Positions 42,631 through 54,832 are shown, numbered from the stretch's first letter. The stretch is 64,000 bases of DNA from Laburnicola sp. R22_1 (GCA_014281115.1 JACONQ010000010.1:1488001-1552000), one strand, 5' to 3'. Notes: a model not told the origin generated them from the sequence alone. A program made the numbers and translations.

Positions 42631-43751
42631 TATCGGTAAACGTCGTCGGCTTTCATTCGACCGAGATGTTGTGAAGCTGAAAGAGGTGGCGGGGAGATTC
42701 GCAGTTGTGACAGTGACAGAAGTAAGAGCGCGGTGAGCGTTAAGTCAAGGAGAAATGCAGGCACAGGGAGGCAAGCGGTGCGGCTGATGGTCCACGGCGT
42801 ATATCTGGCGTAGTTGGCTCTCGACGTGGCTTGCGGAGAGAAGCTGGCGGCGTTGAAGATGCAAGCGATTGTGGTTTGGCAGGCGGCAAGCGCACGAGGA
42901 AGGAGCGAAGGGTGGCCGCCCGTGCAAGCTGGATCGAGTAGGATATATTGGGTTATTTGGAGACGCTTGGGTGCATAGGTAGGACGCGCGGGTCAGGCAC
43001 TGTATGTGAGCAGGGCAACTTTGGGTATAGGCTATGTATGGCATATGCGGAGGAGTTGCAGGCCCGATAAGCAACCCTGCATGCTCGCTCGGGCTGGACG
43101 ACGGCCATGGCCCCGTTGCAGCCACGAGAGAAGCGAGCCCGTTTCCAGCCAAAGCACGGCGGCAGCCAATGGTCGCGGCCTCGGGTTTCTTCAGCGTGGC
43201 GCGAAGCCAACAGGCTGGCTTCCCCCGAGATAAGGCTCGAAGCTCTGAGTTGCGGGCGTCAGCGCTGCAGCACACACGCCGGCTTCATGGACGGTGAGAA
43301 TCAGGCTCATGTCGCTCGGAAATTGGCCATCGTAGCCGTACCTGGGCTCGTACGGCGCAGCTGAGGGTAAACGGGCCTGGAACAACCAGGCGCTGGTGAC
43401 GCAAACGCAGTGAACCGAGACCAACGCCGAGGAAGGATCGAGCATGGCTCGTCCCGTGTGCACGTCTGGGTTTGCCTTGGAAGAGCCCCAGCCACGCCAT
43501 TTTGCTGCCAGCCACTCCCCGCCATGCACCATCCATGAAGTTGACGCAAGTTTCGGTGGATACGTCGCACACCTTGTCCCCAGGCTGTCCATAGCTGCAG
43601 CAATAAAGCTCGCCGGTTCCACGTTTTGCGCCCATCGCCATCCGTCCTCTCCCGCCAACGTCTGCCAGTCCCAGCTTGCGGCGTCGCAGCTCCCGCCTTG
43701 CCAGCACATAGCAACTTCCTCCATCCAACACACACTCACATATCCGCCGCC
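42631..43751. other. Divergent promoter region
   Basis: 1.1 kb between the divergent DUF8004-like and MARVEL genes. A CCAAT box is at 43167-43171. Several overlapping frames on both strands lack motifs. No gene is supported. Confidence 0.4.
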
Positions 43752-44410
43752 ATGTCGTTCTGGGGCATCTCTTTCGTCTTCTGGAGGATCATGGAGATCC
43801 TCACGCTGATCCCGACCATGGGCATGCTAGCGTGGTTCGTCCACATTTACGACAGCAACTTCCAGCGCACGCCTACCTCGATCCTCGTCCTCTTCATCGT
43901 CTCGGTGCTCGGCCTCGCCTGGGCCCTAGGTACGCTGTTTCTCTACAGCCGCGCCAAACATTCCGCGGGCTTCGTCGCATTCGTAGACCTCCTCTTCGTC
44001 GGCGCCTTCATCGGCGCAGTCTACGTCCTGCGCGGCATCGCAGATGCAGACTGCTCCAACTGGACGCGAAGCGGCACCTACACCGCCGACCTAGGTCTGG
44101 GCTCCATCAGTGCCACCTTCCCTACCCTGAACGTCAACCAGCCATGCGCCATGCTCAAGGCCTGCTTCGCTTTCGGCATCATGCGAGTATACGCAATATA
44201 TAACAGGAAGAATAGTTTCTAACCATGATAACCAGGAACTGCGTCTTCTTCTTCCTCACCTTCATCCTGGCCCTGCTCGTCCACCACCACTACGACCACC
44301 ACGACCGCGTCGTCGTCAAGCGTGAGACGCACTACCGCGGATCCCGCGGCCACCACTCGCGCTCTCCCCGCCGCTCACACCACAGCCACAGCAGACGGAG
44401 TTATGTTTAG
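43752..44410 (+). CDS. MARVEL-domain membrane protein
   Basis: 201 residues from two exons, 43752-44182 and 44236-44410. Four hydrophobic segments fit the MARVEL fold: about 15-30, 45-65, 75-95 and 140-165, with a luminal loop containing a Cys pair (ADCSNW and QPCAML) between the third and fourth, as in other fungal members. The tail is very rich in His, Arg and Ser (HHHYDHHDR, SRSPRRSHHSHSRR). The family acts in membrane apposition and vesicle or eisosome organisation at the plasma membrane; a specific role cannot be read here. The intron joins GIM to NCVFFFLTF only if a GC donor (AT|GCGAGT) is used; a CTAAC branch site and CAG acceptor support a 53-nt GC-AG intron. With the neighbouring GT at 44186 the fourth helix would be lost. 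Confidence 0.85.
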
Positions 44411-47400
44411 CCGAGTATCCACCGAGTCTTGGGAACTGTGAGCGCACGCGGAGCATCGCGCATTGGAAGCGGCATTGTGAATATTGCGCATGGGATGCGC
44501 GTTATAAATCTCGTCGGTTATATGCGACATTAGGAGTTAGGCATCATTGTATTTCATTTGAACAAGGAAGCAAGGATACCGTACGGTTACGACGTTGACG
44601 ACCCGCTACTCAGAAGCCTGAGTAGCCTACCTTCTTTTCTGTATTTATTCTAATTTTTTCTTGTCTGGTTAGAGCGGAATACCCACGACGGCGACGTGCG
44701 AAAGTCAAGAGAGACAGACGACTTCACACACGCCATGTATGTACCTAGTAAATGAATCAAGACAAACATGAAATTTATCACTCTCTCGTTGCCCTCAGAT
44801 ACTTTAGCTACGTGGCTATGTGGATGTAACGTGACGTGATAGCCGAGCGCATAATGACATGGTTCCAGGGAATGATCCCTCCCGCACTGCGAGACACTAG
44901 TTGGGGGGAGACTCTCTTTTGACGACATGTACTACTTTTGTTTATCATGTCTATTATACTAAAGGACTAGTAGTTGGAGCGATGGTATGTGTGCGGCGCA
45001 TGATTTGGTACATCTTTGTTTGACAGTATGGTGGGCGATCATGTATTTGTACTATTTAAGTAGTCAAAGGACTGGCAAGGAACATGTAGAGATAGCACTT
45101 GAAGACATAGGTGGTAATGCATGAAGTCGTTGTGAAGAGCTTTTTGGACTTGAACTGTGTGATCCGACCACCATGGACCTTGGAGACTTCCATCTACCAT
45201 GAACCATGAACCAAATACTAATGACCCAACCACTAATGACCCAACCACTAATGACCCAACCCCACCAGTGAACCAAGCACCCATAAACCAAGCACCAATG
45301 ACCCAACCCCAATGACCATACAACATAAACATCCGCAACAAAAGACAAAGCAAGACAAGTCGACCAAGTTCCACGCGCAAGGGGCCCTGTGGCCTCGAAC
45401 CACACCCTGTACCAAGTCGAGTTTCCATGATGTTGCAGCTCTCGAGCAAAGCCAAGCATCCATCCGTGGACAGAGAACGCCCAGGAGATATATCGGTGTC
45501 GAATCTCCTGTCCGGTGCCCAGTGGTTCACACTGTTCGGTTCGATTCGTTGGCGAAAGGGTCGTGGTCAGCAGCTTCAGCCAGTGTAAGTCCGTGTTACA
45601 AGGCAGTCATTCCGCGAAAGCACCCAACCAATCCAGTCGTCAGGCGTTCAGGGAGGCCAGGCACGAAGCCCTCAGATTCCACACGACCCTACTAACCTGA
45701 CTGTCGGACCTGAATGTACAACTCAGACCGGAGGAGGACCGCGGGACAAGACGTCAAAGAAGCTGTGACCAGGTGCGTTGCAGATCGAGAGGCGCGATGG
45801 ATGTCCAAGGTGGTCAAAGGTGGTAGTTGAGTTGGTGTACTGAGCTGCTCTGCTGCTGTGTTGGAGATCATGAAGTTGATGGCCCTTGGTTGAAGTCGAA
45901 TTGCTTGACTGGATCACTCGGTGACTGATGGTGTCAACGTGTTGTTGATGCTGCGGTGATCAGTTACAACAGGTGTGAGATGCGCAGAGCTGACTGTGTT
46001 AGCTCAAGGTGGGTAGGCGTCGAAGAATATACCAGCTCAGCATAAAGGCGAGGCCCAATGGTTGTGAGGCGAGGCAAGCATGTCAAGGAGCATGTGGTAA
46101 TGAGTGCCCACAACCAAGACGATATGCGATCATGGATATGAGTCACATGAGTAGTGAAGTGGCTAGAGCCTGTTAGCGATAAAAGAAGTGACGAGTGAAG
46201 GTGAAGGTGAAGTACCCAAGGTTGACTTGAAGTCGAAGGTATGAAGTGGTAATAGGACATGTTGACGTTGAGCTGGAAGGACTCCAAAAGGACGAGGTAG
46301 TTGAGAAGTATATATAAGGAATCTCAAACAAGTACTTGAGTGGAGAAGTGGAGAGAGAAGGAGACGGAGAAGTGGGGTGGGCGGGATTTATATATGGCCG
46401 GGGGGCTCCAGATCACTAGCGCTTCGCTTAGCAGCTTGGCGTTGATCTGGTGACGACTTCGAGATAGGTTATAGACGGGCGTAGAAGGGTGAAGAAGATC
46501 CGGGCAGGCAGACGGCGGCTAGTCTCGGCGTGGGCGTGATCTGAAGTTGTTGCTACGCCAACAATTTTCTCCTCTTGCACTTAGACACTAAGCGAGATTT
46601 AGTATTCTTGATGTAAACAATGCCAGAATATCGTCCAATGATTAAGGAAGGATCGAGAAATGACTGGAGCGTTCGGACTGGCTGGTGATGTATCACGCCA
46701 ACCCCTCATGGTGAAGGATTGCAATGGATACCGGAAGATTCATAGTATGCACGGTGTTCAGAGCATATGTATAAACGCCCGATACCCAGATAGAACAACG
46801 CTTATGACACTGTAGGATTCATACTAAGTGGGCGTGCTTCGACTGAGCCATATGATACACTGACATATACGACGAGTCGAGGAAGGACCACCAGCAACTC
46901 GGCCCTGTATTCTTGCAGTATTTGTAATGAAATATCTCTTGTATAGGCCGAGGTTGTACGATGTCTAGGCCGGTGTGCACTGTTCCTCTAGAGCGGTTAT
47001 GTCACGGCCGCGCTCAAAGAACTAGCATACTTTTTACTATGGTGTCGGCTAGCGTAATCAACGCGTATAAGTAAGAGTCCGGGATGGAGTAGATGTTACC
47101 GTACTTTCCACCAGGCTCGAAATATTGTAGAAGAGTTGCTTGATATGTACTCCGTCGTCACCGTTTCCTGGGTCGACCGCCGTTTTTGCCATGCCTTAGG
47201 CACACTCGAGCACAGCATCCTCTATTTAATTTTGCTGTATTTGGATAGTACCAGTATTCCAATGGACATTGCAGATCTCAACGTTGCGCATCGACAGCAC
47301 CTGTAGGTTGTGACGTTGACTTCAACCGAGCCTGCTGCGAACGAAAGCCGACACTAAAACACAACCTCATGTCGCGATTGCCCCATCACCTGTGAAAAGT

Positions 47401-48309
47401 TGATCTAACACCACCCACCACACCGTATCGGCTTCTTGGTCGTACTTTGTTAACCATTGCCGCGTGAGCGACGCCAACGCTGAGGAGCAGAATGTGATGT
47501 CCGTCGCGTAGCGCGGTGCAATGCCGTCCCGAGGTCGCTATGCAATCACGTTACTAATAGCCAAAACGATGCTTACGTACATATGTATGTACATATCATG
47601 TGTACCTTAGGCATGCGGCAAAATGTTTGTATACTGAGTTTGAGCTCCACCAGCGTACACCATCTTACTGCGAGTGGTATAGCCGATGATGTCTTCCATG
47701 TCATTGGTGTTGAAACAGACGGTACGGTTCCTGCTCAGCGAATCTCGCAGCGCGCAGGCGCGGCATCTTCTACAGCATTGTGACGATTATGATTCCACTA
47801 CTCAGCTTCAGTTTCTCGGCAGCTGCTTTGCGTGCGTCCACCGTATCCCCAGCTTCCGGAACAGGTTCTACAGAGCAGTTGGCATCTCCGACCTCGGCAG
47901 ATGCGGGCGGGATGGCGGCCATGATCAGCAGCAGCGCCGCTTACTATCGTGGCGGCAGCGCCGGGGCCACTTGCGGCCGACAACTTCTTCCTTGCTGGGG
48001 ACGTCATCCAAACATTCTCGCAGCCTGCCCGCACCCTGAGCGCTTTCCACAGCTGTCGACGTGTCACGTACGAGCCCAGCGTCCAGAGTTCCCTTGTAGC
48101 ACTTGTCAACGCCTCCTCTCCGCCTCCCTCTTTCTGCCACCCCGCGGGCGCAAGTTTTCCGCGTCTAGCCTCCCACCACACGACCACGGTCAAATTACGA
48201 CCTCGCCCAACCCGTTGCTGCCCGCATACTCAAACGCGCCCGACGCACCAGACGTCGCTACGAAGCTTGCATAGTTACTCAGTGGCCGATACGCCACACA
48301 AACGCTCCC
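44411..48309. other. 3.9 kb without a recognisable gene
   Basis: Composition is near normal, so this is not a RIP island. It contains a ~15-bp minisatellite at 45217-45262 with related degenerate units up to about 45315, TATA-like sequences at 46307-46317 (plus strand) and 46386-46396, and many overlapping frames without motifs, several generated by the repeats. 46,300-46,570 read on the minus strand starts TGTTGGCGTAGCAACAACTT and could be an old LTR, but no second copy or target duplication is visible. The last ~600 bp is the Erv14 promoter and leader. Confidence 0.4.
45217..45262. repeat. ~15-bp minisatellite
   Basis: Three tandem copies of about ACTAATGACCCAACC, flanked to about 45315 by degenerate related units (CCAAGCACC, CAATGACCCAACCCC). 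Creates spurious Gly/Val/Trp-rich frames on the minus strand. Confidence 0.75.
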
Positions 48310-48994
48310 ATGATGTCCGGCGAAGCATGGCTGTACCTGTTGGCGGTACTGATAAACGCCGTCAATCTCTTCCTCCAGGTCTTTTTCACCATCATGTACA
48401 GTGATTTGGAGTGGTGAGTACTGCGCATCCCTTCAGGGACAGGCATCGTACTCGGTGCCATACATCCCCTTTAGCGTTGCGCCGCTTCCCTCGCACATGC
48501 TAATTTTGCGCCAGCGACTACATTAACCCTATCGACCTCTGCAACCGCCTCAACACATACATCATTCCCGAAGCCGCCGTTCACGCTTTCCTGACTTTCT
48601 TGTTCCTTATCAATGGATACTGGATCGCACTAATCCTGAATTTGCCGCTTTTAGCTTGGAACGGCAAGAAGTACGTGGGATACAAGGTCGCGTGAAGAAG
48701 CATATTGACTTCATTTAGGATTTTCGAGAATCAACACCTCTTAGACGCGACGGAAATCTTCAGGAAGCTTAATGTGCATAAGAAGGTGGGTCTCCATGTC
48801 GCTCCCCTGCATCTTCAGCACAGGTTGTAGGGCTGGGCCCTCTCCGCATTCTTGCTCTCGTCGGACGATTCGCGCCCGGAACAAACGCTGACTTCGTCCA
48901 GGAATCCTTCATCAAGCTGGGTTTCCACTTGATCATGTTCTTCTTCTACCTATACAGCATGATTGTTGCCCTCATCCGAGACGAGTCGCACTAG
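48310..48994 (+). CDS. ERV14: Cornichon-family ER export receptor Erv14
   Basis: 139-residue cargo receptor that loads membrane proteins into COPII vesicles at the ER. Four exons: 48310-48413, 48515-48670, 48719-48785, 48902-48994. The joined protein follows yeast Erv14 closely: [19 protein letters not shown], the first-loop motif [37 protein letters not shown], then [20 protein letters not shown], the cytosolic COPII-interaction region, and a final hydrophobic segment [16 protein letters not shown]. Three membrane segments and the family's usual length (about 138) are present. Two adjacent ATGs (48310 and 48313) give MM or M at the start; either is possible. The longer intron before the last exon (116 nt) has a clear CAG acceptor. 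Confidence 0.96.
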
Positions 48995-49489
48995 GAGCTT
49001 ACGCATCGTACACGGAGATGGCAGCTGCGTAGGGAAATCGGCTGATATAGGGACGACATCGGACTCGCTGGATAGTGAATAATGACTGGTTTTGGCGGCT
49101 TCGTTTGGAACAAGCGTCGATGCGAGGAACCTAAGCCAAAGGCCAGGGACATCCTGAGGGACGGAGGGTGATAACATACCATTCTGGTTAGGGCGCAGAC
49201 TTGGGCGGTGCGGTGGGAAATATGGGGGGATTGGGCGGTAGTGTTTGCAAGGCGTGTAGAGCCTACGTTCTTATGGGCCATGATAGCGTGCATTTTGTTG
49301 TAAATGAATCATTCTGTTCATCGCTGTATAGTTATAAGAATTATTGAGCTTCTTCTCTGGCCATTATCTTGAAGCTCCCGAAGTCTGGATTCCTCAGATA
49401 AGGAATATTTCAAGCGCAGGTAGGAGCCTAAGAAGGTACGTACCACTCACTGTACCAGTACCTTCAGGCCACAAGCAGTTTTTAAGTCA
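48995..49489. other. Erv14 3' flank
   Basis: About 500 bp of normal-composition DNA between Erv14 and the AT-rich block. Frames on the minus strand here lack motifs. No gene is seen. Confidence 0.4.
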
Positions 49490-49880
49490 CGTGCGTACGC
49501 ACGGCTGTTCCTTATAATAATATAATTTTAGTAAGTAATAAGGCAAATTTTATATTACGCTTTTAAGTAAAAGTACTTAAAAAAGTATTTTATTATTTTA
49601 AAAATTTATTATTACTATTATACTAGTAGTAAAGCTATATAAGCTTTATATAATTACTAATAATTATTATTTTTAATAGTAATACTATTAAACTAAGAGT
49701 TATTTTACTAGCTATGTAGTGTTAAATTAACTACTAGTACCTAGAAGTAAAACAATAAAGGCTTTTATCTTAAATAATATAATAAAAAAAGCAAAGCCCT
49801 CTACTTAGTAAATAAAAAGAACAAAGGTATACTATACTAGTAGCGTACAAACTAAATTTTACATATAACTTAAAAACTGC
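49490..49880. repeat. AT-rich block, RIP-degraded repeat
   Basis: About 390 bp of extreme AT content. The part at 49715-49835 matches 27680-27815 nearly base for base in places (AATAAAGGCTTTTATCTTAA is shared exactly). It ends about 160 bp before the Prp17 start codon, so that gene's promoter is squeezed against or partly inside the repeat. Confidence 0.8.
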
Positions 49881-50038
49881 TTATAGCCTAAAGGTAGGAA
49901 GCACGGTCTTGGCGCACGCGGAATAGGACCGTGCGCAAGTGCCTATGATTTCCGAATCTCGAGCGGCATTTCACCAAATCGCAACCTCACTTCGCACCCT
50001 CTCTCCAAAGCCACCACTCAATCAACGCAATATCCGAC

Positions 50039-51520
50039 ATGGCAGGCTATGGCAAGGGCGCCGGCAGAGTGCCTACCGGTTTCGCCGCCGAGACTTTCAT
50101 CAGCGAATCTAGCTTCCGAGAAGCACACCGCGCACTCGAATCGAACAAGGCCACAGGCTCAAAGAAGAGGAAACGAGAGGGTAAAGGTGACACAAGTGTA
50201 GTGTCTGGCGCCGGTGCATATAAGGGCCCTTGGGCACGATATGAGGAAGAGCGACCGGATGCGGCGTCGGACGAGGAGTATGGCACCGATGAAGAGGTGG
50301 AGATCGTCTACGAAGAGGATGAAATAGAGGACAACCCTGCTCCGGCGCAGAAGAAGCTACTGGGAACAGATTACGCGGATACGGAGGCGGTGGGCGAGAC
50401 AAGCGAGTTCGTGGGGAGCCAGCAGTACGATTATCAGGGCAGGACATACATGCACGTACCGAACGGTATGCTTGCCCCTCAGCTTTACTCTGTGCTAGGC
50501 TAATCTTCCTTTAGATCTCGACATCAGACTCACTGGCGAACGCGACGAGACCAAGAATTTTATCCCTAAGAAACTGCTCCATACGTACAAATACCACACG
50601 AAATCTATTACCCAGCTTCGCTTCTTCCCCGACAGCGGCCATTTGCTTCTCTCGGCCTCGGCAGATTCAAAGATTGCTCTGTGGGACGTATACCACCAAA
50701 GAGAGCTTTTGCGGACGTTTTCAGGTCACACCAAGTCTGTGAATGACATAGACTTCAACCCGAGCGGAACGCAGTTCATCTCGGCAAGTTATGATCGCTA
50801 CATGAAGCTGTGGGATACGGAGACCGGAAAGTGTCTGAACAAATTTACCTCTGGCAAGACGCCTCATGTCGTGCGTATAAACCCAAGTTCGCCGCATGAG
50901 TTCTTGGCAGGTATGGCCGACAAGAAAATCCTCCAGTACGACACCAGGAGCGGCGAGATGGTACAGGAGTACGACCATCATCTCGGTCCGGTCAACACCA
51001 TTACATTCTGCGACGAGGTAAGCGTCCTTCGCATGCATGAGAGTAGCATGTATACTGACTCAACCAGGACCGGCGCTTTGTCACCACATCAGACGACAAG
51101 TCTCTGCGTGCGTGGGAATACGGCATTCCTGTTCCTATCAAATTCATCGCCGAGCCGTACATGTTCTCCATGGTCCGGTCCTCCCCTCATCCGTCAGGAA
51201 AATACATTGCCTTCCAGTCCTCCGACAACCAAATCACCGTATATTCCTCCACTGACCGATTCCGCCAAAACCGCAAGAAGAGCTACCGCGGCCACAACGT
51301 TGCGGGGTACGCGCCTGACGTGGCCATCAGTCCTGACGGACAGTTTGTCAGCTCTGGCGATAGTGGGGGTTATGTCTGCTTCTGGGACTGGAAGACGTGC
51401 AAGATGTGGCACAAGATCCAAGCCAGCGACGCACCCGTCTTGGCGGTGCAGTGGCATCCCCGTGAAACGTCCAAGGTCATCACAGGCGATCTCAACGGTG
51501 TGCTGAAGTACTGGGATTAA
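50039..51520 (+). CDS. PRP17: Pre-mRNA-processing factor 17 (WD40 splicing factor)
   Basis: 460-residue spliceosome component acting at the second catalytic step. Three exons: 50039-50465, 50515-51017, 51068-51520. Family landmarks are GAYKGPWARYEEE, TDYADTEAVGETSEF and YDYQGRTYMHVPNDLDIRL before the propeller, then WD40 repeats: LHTYKYHTKSITQLRFFP, GHTKSVNDIDFNPSGTQF with YDRYMKLWDTETGKCL, HHLGPVNTITFCDEDRRF with SLRAWEYGIPVPIKFI, and RGHNVAGYAPDVAISPDG ... ITGDLNGVLKYWD. Compared with animal and many fungal Prp17 proteins (about 500-580 residues) the acidic/Ser-rich N-terminus is missing; the protein begins at the segment GFAAETFISESSFREAHR. A further 5' exon was not found in the 160 bp before the AT-rich block. 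Confidence 0.93.
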
Positions 51521-52927
51521 AGCGAGCATGAAGGACGCCGTGCGTTTCAGGGGAAATGTTTAGTAGAATTGATACCCATGCGTGTTCACCAGACGCAACA
51601 TAGCGTCAATTGCGCGGCCGTTGGTCGCAAAGCTTACTGTTTTTCTTGGTTCTTGTTCTGCATCCTCGGCCCAGTGACTGCACGTACAAGATACACTGTT
51701 CAAAGTTGTGGAAGGATTGCTGGAAGCGCTCGGAGTTGGCCGAGTGAGCTCACCGGCGGTCCACTTACGCAACAAACAGTCACCACCTCCTGCGCGACTG
51801 CGCATGCGTCCCTGGAGTATTTCGCCACCGCATAGCACCATCCTTTTCCCGGCTTGATGACTGACGGTGCGCAGCCAGCGTCCTGGGGGTCAAGCGCGGC
51901 TCATCTCGTGTCGCCTTGCTGCCCCGCCATAGCCTGCACGCCATAGCCTGCAGCCGCCCGCCGTCCTCCCACGGCGCCGCCCTCCGCCCTATGCCCAAGA
52001 CTCCGCCATTTTTCCTCCTGCGTAACACGAAACTGTCGGTTTCTTTGTCCTTGCCGTTTGTTCCCAGTCTCTGATCTTCCGTCCTGGTGGACGGTGGCCT
52101 CGCCGAGTCTCCTTTTGGCCATGGTTTAAGGCAACAGACATCTGCTCGCCCCCAAACTTGCTGTTCTAGGTCATCCGGTGACTTGCCCATTCACCGCGCC
52201 CTGCTCTGTCCAGTCGAGTCCTCCAATGCTTCAGCCTGGCCAACGACCAGAGTCATGCCCCCCTCCGCCCTCTGATTGGCTTCTGCCTGAGGTGCCTCGC
52301 AGCACCCCAGTCATTGATGGTGTTTTCGTCACATCGCGGCTCTGTTCTCGACCGAACATGTTCCGTTCGGTGAACGGTTGCGACGAGATGACTCTTTCTT
52401 ACGATGCTTTTGGCGCGCTGGCGCACGATGATGCCTGTTTCCCCTTGCCGTTTCTGCCTCAGATCTTGACCGGCCTTGTATAGCCACGGTGAATCATCGC
52501 CGCCGCGCGCAATCACTCGTCCACGCGCACCTAGGTATCCAGGCACCTACATTTCGCCGTAGGAGGTCTCTGACAGGTGACGGGTACCCACGAACAGTCA
52601 TTGACCATATGCCTCCCTGTCACCGGCCTCAGGCATCTGCCTGCCGTATAAATCTCCTGTTGGTCATGTCTTGCTCTCTTCTTCTTCCATCAGTCTTCCA
52701 AATCATCTTCGCGTCTTGAATCCTCATTCTCCTTCATACAGCCATTGTTGTCTGGTCTCAGCTTCAGTGTACCATCCCAACCGCCTTCTATATCCCGTAT
52801 TGGGTTCGACCTGCTCGAAATAGCATTGCTACCTGCTCGCCTCAACCGCAACATATCTCCCATACGAACGCTTCGTGAATCAACGGCGGCTACTCAAGGC
52901 TACCAAACGCCTCAAATACAGTCAACA
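51521..52927. other. Intergenic: long upstream region of the small Ser/Tyr-rich gene
   Basis: 1.4 kb between Prp17 and a small gene. Pyrimidine-rich tracts near 52640-52730 suggest the promoter or leader of the small gene. Frames on both strands at 51560-52550 show no motif. Confidence 0.4.
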
Positions 52928-53216
52928 ATGTCTTCCTACGCCTCTTACGGGTCGTCTTACGCCCAGGACAAGGCTCCCCTCTCGTCGTCACCGCGATCTA
53001 CATCTTCATGTGAGTCACCTTGCTCATGTATATATATCCAGGTCGAACACCATCTGACTAGCAGCAGCCAACTCATCGAGCCTCTACGCCCATCGCGGGA
53101 ACTCGGCGCGCAACAACCGCTACAGCAGCAAGCCAAACGTGGTAGTCCACAACGGCGGTGGACAGTCTAGCGGCCCATCGAGTTCATCAGCCGACAACTC
53201 TGGCTACTACAAATAA
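52928..53216 (+). CDS. Small Ser/Tyr/Asn-rich protein, function unknown
   Basis: A two-exon gene of 77 residues: 52928-53009 and 53065-53216. It starts MSSYASYGSSYAQDKAPLSS and ends SSADNSGYYK. The donor is GTGAGT and the acceptor region is TAGCAGCAG, where all three AGs keep the frame, giving 76, 77 or 78 residues. The composition (Ser, Tyr, Asn, Gly, almost no hydrophobics) predicts a disordered protein; there is no signal peptide. The ATG has a good fungal context (CAACAATG). I do not recognise a family. The gene is supported by the clean splice and an abrupt composition change at the stop, not by homology. Confidence 0.6.
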
Positions 53217-54832
53217 GCCAGCCCAACAACTGTTTTATTCCCTTCTCATGAGTCATGGGGGCTGAGGGAAGCGTAGCTGTACACATACAGCTGGGAATGG
53301 TGGCTACTTTCCGGTAGCTACCTTGCTTTGGCATATCAATGGCGTTTTCACGGTTGGGCGCTCTGGACTGCGCATTTGTATTTTTAGATAACACGTTGGC
53401 TTCACGGCCGCCGATGGATTCAGATCGTGTATCTGCTTTCATCTGATGGGGTTGCTTTTGTTTCGGGCACGGCACTGGCGCTCGCTACGTCTTTTCCTTC
53501 TTTTCCTTCCTTCTTCTTCTGGGCGCAAGGACGAGGGTTGAGTCCTTTCATCGAAGTTGTACTCCCCAATAGGTTTCCTTACGGCCATATTGTATTACCG
53601 ACTTTTGCGCGCATATAGCACAGTTATGAATGGATACATGATATTTTTCAGAGTCACTACGATGAGGTGAGGTCGGAGGAGGATGGGCAGTGGTGTTGCA
53701 GCGCTCAGTTCTATTGGTCGGCTGGGCGTAGCCTGGGTCACATCGCACTGCGCGGATGTAGCCCTATGCAGGATTGCGCTGGCCTAATCGATGGTTGCTG
53801 AACGCGTGTATGTAAGGTACGGCAGGTAGCAGGTCTGTCTACGTGCTCCTGCAGCTGTCTTGCTGGTCGAGGAGTTCCCAGCAGGTCAAGGTCCTGGGTC
53901 CGCACAGCCACGAAATTAAGTCTCGCAACCCAGCAGAGCAGCGCAGCCTCAACGAGCGATGCGCATCCCAGGCAATGCCTTGCCACGCAATGATCATGAT
54001 GCTTAGGTTGAGGTTCTTGCCCGTGCTAGTGCGGGTGCCTGACTGCCTTGCATGTGAGCTTACGAGGCTGATGACGATTTTGTTTTTGTACGCCTGTTTT
54101 TTATGGTGAGCTTTTTCCAGAGTCCAGGTGAAGCCCGAGGTTCAAGATATTCAGGGTGCGCTGGGGGGTGTTGGTTGGGTTGATGATGCGCAGCTATGTA
54201 TGTTCATGCGCAGGTGTCATGCGCAGTGTTGGGTTTGGCTTGTTGCCTTGTTGGCTAAGGCAGATATGCTGTTGTTCGGTGCGTCATGCAGATTGGCAGA
54301 GAAGTCGTTTATTCGCGTGTTATTAGCTGCCAACTGGATGGATGTGATGCTTTTATCGTCAATCTTTAGGCTGAGGATCGGTGTAGGTTTCTGCTCCATA
54401 CCGCGCAACCGTCGATGGGATAGCTTGGCTCGGCCCTTTTGTACGTAGGTAGCGGCACATTCTGACTTGATTGATGGTATTTGGACTGCTGGCTTCACAT
54501 TTGACCGGATGAGTGTTCGGCGTGCAAGTCGTCCAAACGAGTCATTTGTCACTTGCCGCTTTCGCATCAATTTCCCGCAGTTTCTTTCCGCCCAGAGAAA
54601 GCTTGACCGGGAGCAACCCGAATCGACATAAACTCCGAACCGGCTCTCACCGTCATTTCGTGCCCTTTTGTGCCGAACCCTCACAAAAGCATACTGGCTC
54701 CGAACATGCTCCCGCGTCTTTACACTGGGCCCCGCAAGCAGCCTCGGTCCGATGCCACTCATATACACATGGCGCCGCTATGCGTCCGTCATCCTACCTT
54801 CTTGCACTTCTCGCAACACCAATTGATCGAAA
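53217..54832. other. 1.6 kb without a recognisable gene
   Basis: Runs from the small Ser/Tyr-rich gene to the secreted six-hairpin-like gene. A minus-strand frame of 183 codons (54768-54217) has no motif, introns or sensible composition. Nothing else seen. Confidence 0.4.

Noticed and set aside
45039..45530. Gly/Val/Trp-rich minus-strand protein
   Set aside because: The repeated GSLVVGSLVV pattern is a direct translation of the minisatellite at about 45217-45315.
46300..46570. Possible solo LTR
   Set aside because: A TGTTGG start and TATA box are suggestive on the minus strand, but I found no matching second copy, no target duplication and no primer-binding site; kept only as a remark.
47780..48274. 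164-codon frame upstream of Erv14
   Set aside because: There is no signal peptide, domain or splice support, and similar open frames exist on the opposite strand; the GC-rich leader region explains them.
54217..54768. 183-codon minus-strand frame
   Set aside because: No motif, atypical composition, and no plausible start context or intron.
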